Shown here: positions 8,054 to 16,101 of the stretch, piece by piece
Numbering within the stretch: the stretch's first letter is position 1
Layout: every line of letters starts with the position of its first letter
NCBI GenBank assembly: GCA_964571965.1
Contig: CAZNFQ010000014.1
Span: forward strand, 1-31,915
Source: Sabulitectum sp964571965
Lineage (GTDB): Bacteria > Fermentibacterota > Fermentibacteria > Fermentibacterales > JCC-6
Direction of reading: 5' to 3'
Length of the DNA: 31,915 nt
The notes under the pieces: generated by a model
Database searches by the model: none
Seen by the model: only the letters and a program-made list of their open reading frames with translations
What the model was told of the DNA's origin: nothing
Program-made: the position numbers and the translations under genes

Positions 8054-8077
8054 GCGGGGCGGAGATCTCCGCCCCGC
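8054..8077 (-). terminator. Perfect 24-bp palindrome just after glnS
   Basis: Twelve bases (GCGGGGCGGAGA) are followed directly by their exact reverse complement, nine bases beyond the glnS stop. In RNA this would be a very stable GC-rich stem with a minimal loop. No U-run follows on the minus strand, so it may act through factor-dependent termination or protect the 3' end. It could instead be a protein-binding site. Confidence 0.5.
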
Positions 8078-8086
8078 GAAGATCGT

Positions 8087-9754
8087 TTACTTCTTCTGCT
8101 GTCTTGCCCAGGAGTCCCGCAGGGTTATAGTGCGGTTGAAAACAAGATTATCCGGTTTCGAATCCGGGTCGGCACAGAAGTATCCGTTCCTCTCGAACTG
8201 ACAGATAAAACCCGGTTCGGTTTGCTGCATGTGCTCTTCCACAAGGCAGTTAGCGATCTTAACCAGAGACTCTGGATTCAGTGATTCGGTGAAATCCTCT
8301 CCCTCAACCGTTTTCATTGGATTTTCCCTTGCGAACAGCCTGTCGTAGAGACGGACTTCCACAGGGATACAGTGTTCAGCTGATACCCAGTGTATGGTGC
8401 CTTTTACCCTGCGTCCGTCCGGAGCGTTGCCTCCCGTGGTCTCAGGGTCGTATGTGCAGTGGATCTCGGTGATACGGCCGCTGTCGTCCTTTTTGAATCC
8501 GGTACATGTTACAAGGTAGGCATAGCGCAGCCGTACTTCTCTGCCGGGTCCCATCCTGTGAAATTTGCGGGGAGGGTCTTCCATGAAATCACTTCGCTCG
8601 ATGTAGAGTTCTCTGGTGAAGGGAATTTTTCTTGTGCCCCGGGAATCGTCCTCGGGATTAACGGTGTAATCGAAATGTTCGGTTTTCCCCTCTGGATAGT
8701 TCTCTATCACCAGTTTCACCGGGTCGAGAACGGACATAACCCTTGGAGCGGTTTTGTTGAGTTCCGCTCTTATGCAGCTTTCGAAGAGAGCGATGTCAAC
8801 GGTGCTGTTCCGTTTCGCGAGACCGATGGTCGAACAGAAGTTCCTGATGGCCGAAGGGGGTATGCCTCTTCTTCGCATTCCGCAGAGAGTGGGCATTCTG
8901 GGATCATCCCAGCCATTTACGAAACCCTCTTCCACAAGTCTTCTGAGGTATCTTTTGCTGACCACTGTGTAGTTCAGGTTGAGCCTGGCGAACTCGATCT
9001 GACGGGACCTGAACATGTTCAGTTTCTCGAGATACCAGTTATAGAGAGGTCTGTTGTCTTCGAATTCCAGGGTGCAGAGACTGTGAGTTACCTCTTCAAT
9101 GGAGTCTTCCAGGCAGTGGGCGAAGTCGTACATGGGATAAATGCACCATTTATCTCCCGTACGGTGGTGTGAATGATGTACGATCCTGTAGATGGCCGGA
9201 TCACGCATGTTCATGTTGGGGCTTTTCATGTCGATCTTTGCCCGGAGGGTTCTGCTTCCGCCCGGGAATTCACCGGCCTTCATCCTGCTGAACAGATTGA
9301 GGTTTTCTTCCACGGATCTTTCCCTGTAGGGACTGTCAATCCCCGGCTCTGTCAGTGTTCCTCTGTACTTCCTGACCTCTTCAGCGCTGAGGTCACACAC
9401 ATAGGCAAGGCCCATTTCGATGAGCTTTACAGCAAGGGTATACATTCTGTCGAAATAGTCCGAGGCAAATCTGAGGCTGTTCCATTTGAATCCAAGCCAT
9501 TCTATATCGAACTTCATGCCTTCCACGAACTCGGTTTCTTCCTTCACGGGATTGGTATCGTCGAACCTCAGGTTGCAGCGTCCATGGTATTCCTCTGCTA
9601 TTCCGAAATTGGTGCAGATGGATTTTGCGTGTCCTATGTGAAGGTAACCGTTGGGTTCAGGCGGGAACCTTGTGACTATCTCATGGTGTTTGCCTGATGC
9701 CAGGTCTTTTTCTATTATTTCTCTGATGAAATCCGTGCTTTTCTTTTCTTCCAT
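8087..9754 (-). CDS. glnS: Glutaminyl-tRNA synthetase
   Basis: 555 residues, almost the length of the Escherichia coli enzyme. It charges tRNA-Gln with glutamine in the cytosol using ATP. The class I motifs are present: PPEPNGYLHIGHAKS with HIGH at residues 39-42, and VVSKRYL (the KMSKR loop) near 267. RFDDTNP and the stretch HSLCTLEFEDNRPLYNWY are characteristic of GlnRS rather than GluRS, and the C-terminal half forms the anticodon-binding beta barrels. AGGAGG and GAGGAA precede the ATG. Presence of GlnS implies direct Gln-tRNA formation, although GatCAB may still exist for Asn-tRNA. The gene follows the GCS-like gene with a 39-base gap and may share its transcript. Confidence 0.97.
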   Translation of the reverse strand: MEEKKSTDFIREIIEKDLASGKHHEIVTRFPPEPNGYLHIGHAKSICTNFGIAEEYHGRCNLRFDDTNPVKEETEFVEGMKFDIEWLGFKWNSLRFASDYFDRMYTLAVKLIEMGLAYVCDLSAEEVRKYRGTLTEPGIDSPYRERSVEENLNLFSRMKAGEFPGGSRTLRAKIDMKSPNMNMRDPAIYRIVHHSHHRTGDKWCIYPMYDFAHCLEDSIEEVTHSLCTLEFEDNRPLYNWYLEKLNMFRSRQIEFARLNLNYTVVSKRYLRRLVEEGFVNGWDDPRMPTLCGMRRRGIPPSAIRNFCSTIGLAKRNSTVDIALFESCIRAELNKTAPRVMSVLDPVKLVIENYPEGKTEHFDYTVNPEDDSRGTRKIPFTRELYIERSDFMEDPPRKFHRMGPGREVRLRYAYLVTCTGFKKDDSGRITEIHCTYDPETTGGNAPDGRRVKGTIHWVSAEHCIPVEVRLYDRLFARENPMKTVEGEDFTESLNPESLVKIANCLVEEHMQQTEPGFICQFERNGYFCADPDSKPDNLVFNRTITLRDSWARQQKK

Positions 9755-9793
9755 TTCCTCAAATCCTCCTGAATGCCATTTGGTTAATAATAA

Positions 9794-10711
9794 CTAAAAC
9801 CCGCGGTGGTCATCCATCACACGCTGAACCATATCCAGGAAGGTTATCCAGGCGCCTCTGAAATGGTGCAGAGGTCTTGAGTCAGGGGTTCTGAGTTCCA
9901 GTGTCATTCCCTTGGTATTCAGTCTTACATCTGTGAAAATGGTGGTGAAGTGAACGAGGAATTCCTGAAAACCGGGGTTTGGGACTATGCTTCCAAAGGG
10001 AACTCCCGTGTCAAGATCCAGAGCGTTCAGTGCAAACTCTATGAGTTTCTTCAGCAGCTCTTCTGAAGAGGTTATGTTTTCAGCACCGGAGCATGTAAGA
10101 CCGCATCTTGAGGGATCGGTTCTGTTCCATATGTCCCTTCGCTGATCTCCCATTGCGTAACCTTCATCTCTGGAAAGGGCACACATGAATTCCCATAACC
10201 TCAAAAGCTCATCGGTTCCGCACAGAGCAACATGGAAGTGTATGGCGGCTGTACCCTTCATCATGTCCCTTCCCCGGTCACTGGTGCGGCCGAGAAGTTC
10301 ATGGAGGTTCCTGTATCTCCGGGCTTCAAGGAGCATTGGTGCAGAGTCTCTTCCCGGTATGTAATCCACAGGCAGGTAATTTACTCCTGTTTTTATTCCT
10401 ATGAAATCAACAGCTTTCCGGATCTGTCCCGATAGATGATCGAAGGTTTTCAGGTCATCCGGATCCAATGGCGGGCTGCTGAACTCGATCTGTCCGCCCG
10501 GCTCGAAGGTTATGTACATTCCTGAATCGTTTATCACAAGGCCGTCTTTTTCCCTGAATCCCAATTGGGGAAGGCAGCTTCGAACATTATTCAGGTCAGA
10601 CATGGACAGCGGTTTTTCACCGAGTAACTCATACTCGAATCCGAAGGTTCTGGTGCTTCTACCGGAAACTCTTTCTTCAATGAGTTTCCTGAATTCCTTT
10701 TCGTATCTCAA
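9794..10711 (-). CDS. Glutamate-cysteine-ligase-like (GCS2 / plant-type) ATP-dependent ligase
   Basis: 305 residues starting at TTG, with AAGGA upstream and a TTGA overlap with the asnB stop. Family signs are FGFEYELLG near residue 23 (acidic metal-binding strand), FEPGGQIEFSSPP near residue 68, RGRDMMKGTAAIHFHV near residue 145 and LELRTPDSRP near residue 280. All have counterparts in plant-type glutamate-cysteine ligases and EgtA. Those enzymes join the gamma-carboxyl of glutamate to an amine via an acyl phosphate. This protein is clearly shorter than the 400-450 residues usual for that group, and no glutathione synthetase or ergothioneine gene lies beside it. The acceptor is therefore unknown. 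Translational coupling to an asparagine synthetase suggests the two act in one pathway. Confidence 0.7.
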   Translation of the reverse strand: MRYEKEFRKLIEERVSGRSTRTFGFEYELLGEKPLSMSDLNNVRSCLPQLGFREKDGLVINDSGMYITFEPGGQIEFSSPPLDPDDLKTFDHLSGQIRKAVDFIGIKTGVNYLPVDYIPGRDSAPMLLEARRYRNLHELLGRTSDRGRDMMKGTAAIHFHVALCGTDELLRLWEFMCALSRDEGYAMGDQRRDIWNRTDPSRCGLTCSGAENITSSEELLKKLIEFALNALDLDTGVPFGSIVPNPGFQEFLVHFTTIFTDVRLNTKGMTLELRTPDSRPLHHFRGAWITFLDMVQRVMDDHRGF

Positions 10712-12594
10712 GGTTTTTCCTTAATGAATTCGCCGTACCACAGGGTGAAAACCACAATGGCGAAAACCCTGTCTCCGGCTGAAATAAGGGTCTTCGGTCC
10801 CACACCTCTGCCTGTGACCTTTCCTGCATAGTCCCGCACCATGTCACCGTTCAGTATTCCCTGTGCGTCTACTTCGCGGCCAAGGAGAATATCCGTTATC
10901 TGTTCCGGAAGGGTTGAGGGGTCTGAGAACCAGTCAGCAATGGGCATTGTAAAGGGCTTCTTCTCCCGGGTTGTAACTTCCCGCGGAAGTATCCCACTGT
11001 TTCTGAAGGATTCACGGCAGATGTATTTCTCTCTTCCCTGCGAGAGGTTTACCCTCAGGTCCAGCGGCAGTGATGCGGAAAATTCCGCCAGACGGTAATC
11101 CAGGAAGGGAGTTCGCGTTTCCAGCGAATGCCTCATACTGAGCTTGTCCAGCCGCAGGTTAACATAACTGGGAAGCCTTGTGAGGGTTTCGATTATCTGC
11201 ATGGCCGATATGGGGTTGAGATTTGCTGAAATGTTTCCCAGCCTGGGGTCCCATGAACTGTGCCCCTGGATGCTTGCCGAACCAAGAAGGTTCCGAAGCT
11301 CATTATCTGAAAACAGCCTCTCACCTGCAATGTGCCTTGTTATGTGATCTTCTCTGTAAACTCCTGTGCGGTCCATGATTTCCGGATAAAGGTCAGCCAG
11401 GGTTCCCTTCTCCTCTGAAGAGGCGTGGGGATATCTGAGAGCTGCCGCTTCCACCAGGAACTTTCGGTAGCCGGCGAATATTTCGTCGGCCCCTTCTCCC
11501 GTAAGAACAACCTTAAGCTTTTCAGAGGCAAGACGGCAGACCTGGTCGGTTGGTACAACAGTGCCCAGGGATATGGGTTCTTCAACTGCCCTGATTATCT
11601 CAGGAAGCAGGTCAAGCCTTCCCGGAAGGCATGTATCCCGTATTATCTCTGATCTGCCGAATCTGTCCGGCATCAGTGAAAGCAGCCTGTCCACATCCTT
11701 CGTTTCGTCGTATTTCCCCTCCAGGAAACCGATGGTGAACAGTTTCAGGTCCGGTTTGTGAAGGGCAGCGGCACTTGCCACAGCAGATGAATCGATACCT
11801 CCGGAGATAAGGCTTCCCACCTCCACGTCGCTCCTCATCCTTATGCGTACGGAATCCTGGAAAAGTCTTGTGAATTCCTCCTCAGCCTCCGGCTGTGAAA
11901 TGCTGCCCTGGGGTTCCGGAAACTTCCACTCCCAGTAAATTGAGGTTCTGAAGTCCCCGTTTTCCGTGTTCAGTATCAGTATGGATCCCGGAAGGAGCTT
12001 TCTTATACCCTTGAACATGGTTCTTTCTCCCGGTATGTAGCGATATGTGAACCATGTGGGTAGAAGATCCTCCGCCAGTTCCCCGGCAACCCCGGGAGCC
12101 TCGAGGAGGGGTCTTATCTCGCTGGAGTAGAAGAACCCCCGATCGTTTGCCGTATAGTAAAGGGGTTTTATGCCGAACCTGTCACGGAAGAGTACTATCC
12201 TTTTCCTGCCGGGGTCATGGACGGCACCTGCAAACATGCCGTTGAGCTTTTCCGGGAAACCGGTTCCCCAGTGCCTGTAGGCATTCAGCGCCACCTCTAT
12301 GTCACCTGTGGTCCTGTAGTTTTCCCGGGGGAGCAAGGCTTTGAGCTCTATGTAATTGTATATCTGTCCGTTGCACGTGATGGACACCTGATCAGATGGG
12401 TTTGTAAGGGGCTGCATGCCGGTTTCAAGATCGAGAATGGATAACCTTACGAATCCTGTTCCGAAGTTCCCCTTCTGGAGAACAGCCGATTCATCAGGTC
12501 CACGGTGGGCTATGATCCTGCAGCTTCTGCCAAGGAATTCTTTTCCCAGGTTTCTATCAATTTTTTCTGACCAGTACCCGGTTAATCCGCACAT
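10708..12594 (-). CDS. asnB: Glutamine-hydrolysing asparagine synthetase
   Basis: 628 residues. The start is set at ATG 12594, not the in-frame codon at 12630, because the nucleophile Cys must be residue 2 (MCGLTGYW) and AGAGGGA precedes it. Residues 1-200 form the class II glutaminase domain (HRGPDES, CNGQIYNY, FRDRFGIKPLYY). The synthetase domain has the ATP loop SGGIDSSAVA near 265, GEGADEIFAGY near 365 and LRLDKLSMRHSLETRTPFLDYR near 490. It makes asparagine from aspartate, glutamine and ATP, or amidates another carboxylate, since similar AsnB proteins also serve peptide and polysaccharide pathways. It ends in a TTGA overlap with the GCS-like gene. Confidence 0.93.
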   Translation of the reverse strand: MCGLTGYWSEKIDRNLGKEFLGRSCRIIAHRGPDESAVLQKGNFGTGFVRLSILDLETGMQPLTNPSDQVSITCNGQIYNYIELKALLPRENYRTTGDIEVALNAYRHWGTGFPEKLNGMFAGAVHDPGRKRIVLFRDRFGIKPLYYTANDRGFFYSSEIRPLLEAPGVAGELAEDLLPTWFTYRYIPGERTMFKGIRKLLPGSILILNTENGDFRTSIYWEWKFPEPQGSISQPEAEEEFTRLFQDSVRIRMRSDVEVGSLISGGIDSSAVASAAALHKPDLKLFTIGFLEGKYDETKDVDRLLSLMPDRFGRSEIIRDTCLPGRLDLLPEIIRAVEEPISLGTVVPTDQVCRLASEKLKVVLTGEGADEIFAGYRKFLVEAAALRYPHASSEEKGTLADLYPEIMDRTGVYREDHITRHIAGERLFSDNELRNLLGSASIQGHSSWDPRLGNISANLNPISAMQIIETLTRLPSYVNLRLDKLSMRHSLETRTPFLDYRLAEFSASLPLDLRVNLSQGREKYICRESFRNSGILPREVTTREKKPFTMPIADWFSDPSTLPEQITDILLGREVDAQGILNGDMVRDYAGKVTGRGVGPKTLISAGDRVFAIVVFTLWYGEFIKEKP

Positions 12595-12660
12595 TATTCG
12601 TCCCTCTCTGAAGATGGGAAAATAACCCATTAGGGACGTGTTTCCTAATCTTCTGCGGGA

Positions 12661-13158
12661 TCAGATTCTATCGATCAGTGTCTCCAGTGATATGATTTCC
12701 CTTATCTGTATGTTCAGCATGCTTTTCTCACAGACGTTTCTGAATGTCTTTCTGGAGAAAATGCTTCTTCCATCACATACAAGGACCAAATCACCCATTT
12801 TCCTGACAAGCTCCAGGGGAAGTTCTACCGGGGACTTTATCAATCTGGGCACACCCTGTTTCACCATGCAGGTAAGCGGAGGAAGATCACATTCAACTGA
12901 AGTAATTACTTCAAAACCTCTTTCATTGAAAAGTGCCGAAGAAACGAATCTGCCGCTTCGGAATCCTTCCAGTATCAGAATAGGTGAACCGGCTGCGCTG
13001 AGCAAAGGGCAGCTTACCAGCCTGTCCGGATCCGTATAATGGAGCCCGGATTCCAAAAGGATTTTCTGCTTTTCGGATACAGTTGTCTTTCCGGCCATTT
13101 CTCTGATGGAATCTGGTACTCCCCGGAAAAGAGCCTGAAGAATGTTGCCTGTCTGCAT
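12661..13158 (-). CDS. Protein of unknown function upstream of asnB
   Basis: 165 residues, soluble, no signal peptide. GGAGG stands nine bases before the ATG. The central part alternates strands and helices (SPILILEGFRSGRFVSSALF; GDLVLVCDGRSIFSRKTF) and suggests a small alpha-beta domain. Two further strands near the C-terminus (MLNIQIREIISLETLIDRI) could support oligomer contacts. I recognise no family. It lies 66 bases upstream of asnB on the same strand and may be its operon partner. It is divergent from trmFO across a 72-base gap. Confidence 0.5.
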   Translation of the reverse strand: MQTGNILQALFRGVPDSIREMAGKTTVSEKQKILLESGLHYTDPDRLVSCPLLSAAGSPILILEGFRSGRFVSSALFNERGFEVITSVECDLPPLTCMVKQGVPRLIKSPVELPLELVRKMGDLVLVCDGRSIFSRKTFRNVCEKSMLNIQIREIISLETLIDRI

Positions 13159-13193
13159 GTTCCAGCACCTCCTGCTGTATATTAGCTCCCGGT

Positions 13194-13221
13194 TGTTAAG
13201 CAGGTGTTAATCGAATGTTAA
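13194..13221 (+). repeat. Three TGTTAA repeats at an 11-base period before trmFO
   Basis: TGTTAA occurs at 13194, 13205 and 13216, with exactly 11 bases between starts. This puts the copies on nearly the same face of the DNA helix in the short gap between divergent genes. It could be a binding site for a repressor or activator of trmFO or of the unknown gene opposite. It could also be chance in AT-rich sequence. Confidence 0.4.
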
Positions 13222-13230
13222 GGGGATGAG

Positions 13231-14541
13231 TTGGGAAAAGTAACCATTGTCGGAGCAGGTCTTGCAGGATCAGAGGCGGCTCTTCAGCTTGCGGATAGAG
13301 GCTTTCAGGTAACGATCTTCGAGATGCGTCCCGGTGTAATGACACCTGCTCATGCCACCGGCCTTCCCGCGGAACTCGTTTGCTCCAATTCATTCAGGTC
13401 GAATCTCTTCCACAATGCTCCGGGACTTCTGAAGGAAGAACTGAGAATGGCCGGTTCTTATCTCATGAAGGCTGCGGACGGCTGCAGAATACCAGCAGGA
13501 GGAGCCCTCGCCGTTGACAGGGAGCTTTTCAGCAGGAAAGTGCTTGAGATGCTGCAGGCCAGGCAGAACATTACCCTTGTGGAAAGGGAACTGGATCACA
13601 TACCGCCCGGGGATGTGATAATTGCCGCGGGTCCCCTGGCCTCGCCGCCGCTCACGGCAGAGATACTTAAACTGACCGGTGCCGAGTCCCTGTATTTCTA
13701 CGATGCCATTGCACCTGTGGTGAGCAGTGACTCTCTGGACATGGAGAAGATATTCCTTCAGAACAGGTATTCCCTGGAAGATGATGCTGACTACCTGAAC
13801 TGTCCCTTTACTGAGGACCAGTACAGGAAATTCGTCAGAGAGCTTACAGAGGGGAAGAGGGTTTCCACCAGGGATTTCGAGGATGAGATACACTTTCAGG
13901 GGTGCATGCCGGTGGAGGCCATTGCAGACAGTGGAGAAATGTCGCTGGCTTTCGGACCTATGAAGCCCGTTGGTCTCATCGTTCCAGATACGGGCAGAAG
14001 GCCCTTTGCGGCTGTTCAGCTCCGCAGGGAGAACATTCAGGGAACCGCCTGGAACATGGTTGGCTTTCAGACTAAACTTACCTACCCTGAGCAGAAGCGG
14101 ATATTCAGAATGATACCCGGTCTTGAACGGGCTGAATTCCTGAGGCTGGGTTCCATGCACCGCAACACATTCATCAACGGGCCGAAACTGCTCGACAGGT
14201 TCATGAGACTGAAAACCAGTCCCGGAATAATGTTTGCAGGTCAGATAACCGGAGTGGAAGGGTACATAGAATCCATCGCATCCGGTTACACCGCAGGAAT
14301 TATTGCTGCTGGAGCAGAAAGTATTCCCCCGGCTGAAACAGCCCTTGGATCTCTCTTAAGGTACTCCACCAGCAGGGAGGAGAACAACTATCAGCCCTCC
14401 AATGTTAACTATGGTCTGTTCCCTCCCATGAAGACACGGGGCGGCAGAAAAGAAAGAAGGGAAGCAAAGGCTGTCAGGGCAATGGAGCAGTTGAAACCCT
14501 GGCTTGATAATCTTTCATTTTCTTCCAGAGAGAGAGAATAG
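13231..14541 (+). CDS. trmFO: tRNA uracil-54 C5-methyltransferase (folate/FAD dependent)
   Basis: 436 residues, the usual family length. TrmFO makes ribothymidine at position 54 of the tRNA T-loop using methylene-tetrahydrofolate and reduced FAD. The N-terminus has the FAD-binding fold (VTIVGAGLAGSEAALQLADR), then RPGVMTPAHATG and ELVCSNSFRS, which carries a conserved Cys. FQGCMPVEAIADSG carries the second, catalytic-region Cys. FAGQITGVEGYIESIASG closes the FAD site. The start is TTG 13231 with AAGGGG five bases upstream; a nearby ATG at 13226 is out of frame. The stop overlaps the opposing membrane-protein gene by 27 bases. Confidence 0.96.
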   Translation: MGKVTIVGAGLAGSEAALQLADRGFQVTIFEMRPGVMTPAHATGLPAELVCSNSFRSNLFHNAPGLLKEELRMAGSYLMKAADGCRIPAGGALAVDRELFSRKVLEMLQARQNITLVERELDHIPPGDVIIAAGPLASPPLTAEILKLTGAESLYFYDAIAPVVSSDSLDMEKIFLQNRYSLEDDADYLNCPFTEDQYRKFVRELTEGKRVSTRDFEDEIHFQGCMPVEAIADSGEMSLAFGPMKPVGLIVPDTGRRPFAAVQLRRENIQGTAWNMVGFQTKLTYPEQKRIFRMIPGLERAEFLRLGSMHRNTFINGPKLLDRFMRLKTSPGIMFAGQITGVEGYIESIASGYTAGIIAAGAESIPPAETALGSLLRYSTSREENNYQPSNVNYGLFPPMKTRGGRKERREAKAVRAMEQLKPWLDNLSFSSRERE

Positions 14542-15147
14542 TCCCATGGAAATCAGGGCCAGGATCAGTGATGCCAGTACGAAGGAATCAGGGTGGGCTC
14601 CACCCGATCCCGGGGAAGCGAACAGAACCCTTCCCGGATAATCCGTTGCAACCAGCATCTCTTCGGTACCTCGGGCGCCTTCCGGTCTGCTGATTCCCCA
14701 GATCCACAGAAGACCCAGGATCGACCTTCCGGGAAGCTTCATCCGCTCTTCGGTCACAGACAGAAGCAACGTGAATGAAAGTGCGGTAAGGGGAGCAGTT
14801 ATGAAGAACTGCCATGCCGGCGGCCAGCCCACCGCCAGGGCCACTGCCGTAGACAGCAGAGTTCCTGCCATGGCAGGAAGCGCCACTTCGGATGCCTTTA
14901 TTCCCCCTGCGCTGTCCGTGCGGAAAAGCAGAGACATGAAGCCTGTTCTGGTTCCCGAATAATGCCAGTCGGTGATGAGGAATACTGCAGGAAGAAAGGC
15001 GGATAGAGAAACCAGACGGCGGGGAACCATACTCCAGGGGGACAGCAGAAGGACAAGCAATGTTAAAACACCGCAGAGCCAGTACAGCTCGGGCTTGCTC
15101 AACGCTCTTCTAATCATTACACCGGAGGTGACGAGGAATGTTCGCAA
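14515..15147 (-). CDS. Integral membrane protein, partner of the degenerate ABC protein
   Basis: 210 residues with about six hydrophobic segments (for example LYWLCGVLTLLVLLL, FLPAVFLITDW, ALPAMAGTLLSTAVALAVGW, FFITAPLTALSFTLLLSV and FVLASLILALISMGLFSL). Start is TTG 15147, two bases after the stop of the ABC-like gene, with AGAGGG upstream; a later ATG (15117) has no ribosome site. Gene pairing and topology suggest an ABC-2-like permease subunit, although it is short for that family and no specific motif is recognisable. Third gene of the 17103-14515 operon. Its 3' end overlaps trmFO tail to tail. Confidence 0.55.
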   Translation of the reverse strand: MRTFLVTSGVMIRRALSKPELYWLCGVLTLLVLLLSPWSMVPRRLVSLSAFLPAVFLITDWHYSGTRTGFMSLLFRTDSAGGIKASEVALPAMAGTLLSTAVALAVGWPPAWQFFITAPLTALSFTLLLSVTEERMKLPGRSILGLLWIWGISRPEGARGTEEMLVATDYPGRVLFASPGSGGAHPDSFVLASLILALISMGLFSLSGRK

Positions 15148-15149
15148 GG

Positions 15150-16100
15150 TCAGAAACCCTCTTCTTCATTGAAGAGGTTGGCGGAACCGGGTTTTTCTTT
15201 GTCTCCTTCGAAAAGTTTTATCAGAGCTGATGGAGGCATTCTTGAGATGTGCAGTTCTATAACTGCTCTGGAGTTCGCTCTGGAAAGGTTCATCAGCTGG
15301 GTTATGGCGTAGGTTGTTTCCCCGTGGGTAAAACTGTATCTGCCCTGACTGTGGATGAGGTTCTTGACCCCGCTTATGGTTTCTATTTGTGTTCTTGGCA
15401 GGGAAGGATAGAACGAAACGGTTATTTCCGCTCCACCCATAGCCCTGCCGAGAAGCTCCGAATGACGGACCACCCTTACTATTCCATTTTCGTTGCACAG
15501 TGCTATGCGCTCCACGCCGAAGGGAATTTCACCCAGTGAGGATGCCCTGATAAGAACGGCTTTGCCTGTTTTGGAGAAAGTTTTAAGCTTCGGGTGCAGA
15601 GAGTCATGCAACGGACAGTCCACGACCAGAAGCTCAGGGGATGTTGCCATGCATACAGCCATTGCAGTTCTCTGGATCTCAGGAGTTTTGAGTTCCTCCA
15701 GGGGAACATTGGCAACGGTTTCGAGATCCAGCCAGCTGATGATCTCCCCGATCTCGCTTGCTGCTCTGTTTCTGTCCTTGACAGCTGCGGTAACGGCCAG
15801 GTTGACGCACCCTCTGGCTGTCATGCCAGGAGGGGCTTCAAGGTGGTCTGTAATGTAACCGGTTGCAGATCTTCCCTCACGGGAAGATGCAGGCCACATA
15901 CCTCTGCCCGTTAGAACCTTCCCCTTACGGGGAGATTCCAGACCGGCGGCATACCTTGCCAGTTTACCGGCTACTGAGTCTTCGTCTCCCAGAAGAACTG
16001 CCATGGTTCCTCCAAGAACGGCAAGATCCGTGGAAACAGAACCTTTGTCGCCGGCAGAAATTCCGAGGAATTTCAGAAGAACCTTCGGCGGGTTATCCAT
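15150..16100 (-). CDS. Degenerate ABC transporter ATPase-like protein
   Basis: 316 residues arranged like an ABC ATP-binding subunit. A strand leads into a Walker A-like site, LLGDEDSVAGKLARYAAGLE (Gly38 to Leu47). This has two extra residues and Leu where Ser or Thr should follow the Lys. The signature loop is LEELKTPEIQR rather than LSGGQ. Walker B is LLVVDCPLHD with Cys162 in place of the catalytic Glu. The order, spacing and the SPRKGKV segment still show ABC ancestry. ATP hydrolysis is unlikely, so the role may be structural or regulatory. A C-terminal domain of about 100 residues follows. It starts one base after the sugar dehydrogenase stop and is followed two bases later by the membrane protein. 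Loss of several motifs with an intact frame argues for a maintained pseudo-ATPase. Confidence 0.65.
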   Translation of the reverse strand: MDNPPKVLLKFLGISAGDKGSVSTDLAVLGGTMAVLLGDEDSVAGKLARYAAGLESPRKGKVLTGRGMWPASSREGRSATGYITDHLEAPPGMTARGCVNLAVTAAVKDRNRAASEIGEIISWLDLETVANVPLEELKTPEIQRTAMAVCMATSPELLVVDCPLHDSLHPKLKTFSKTGKAVLIRASSLGEIPFGVERIALCNENGIVRVVRHSELLGRAMGGAEITVSFYPSLPRTQIETISGVKNLIHSQGRYSFTHGETTYAITQLMNLSRANSRAVIELHISRMPPSALIKLFEGDKEKPGSANLFNEEEGF

Positions 16101-16101
16101 G

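Noticed and set aside
8390..9172. A 260-codon plus-strand frame opposite glnS, with another following at 9173-9697
   Set aside because: Both are antisense to the catalytic core of glnS and have no recognisable features. Long antisense frames are expected in this codon bias.
13390..14160. A 256-codon minus-strand frame inside trmFO
   Set aside because: Fully antisense to conserved trmFO motifs, with low-quality composition and no start context. It is a shadow frame.
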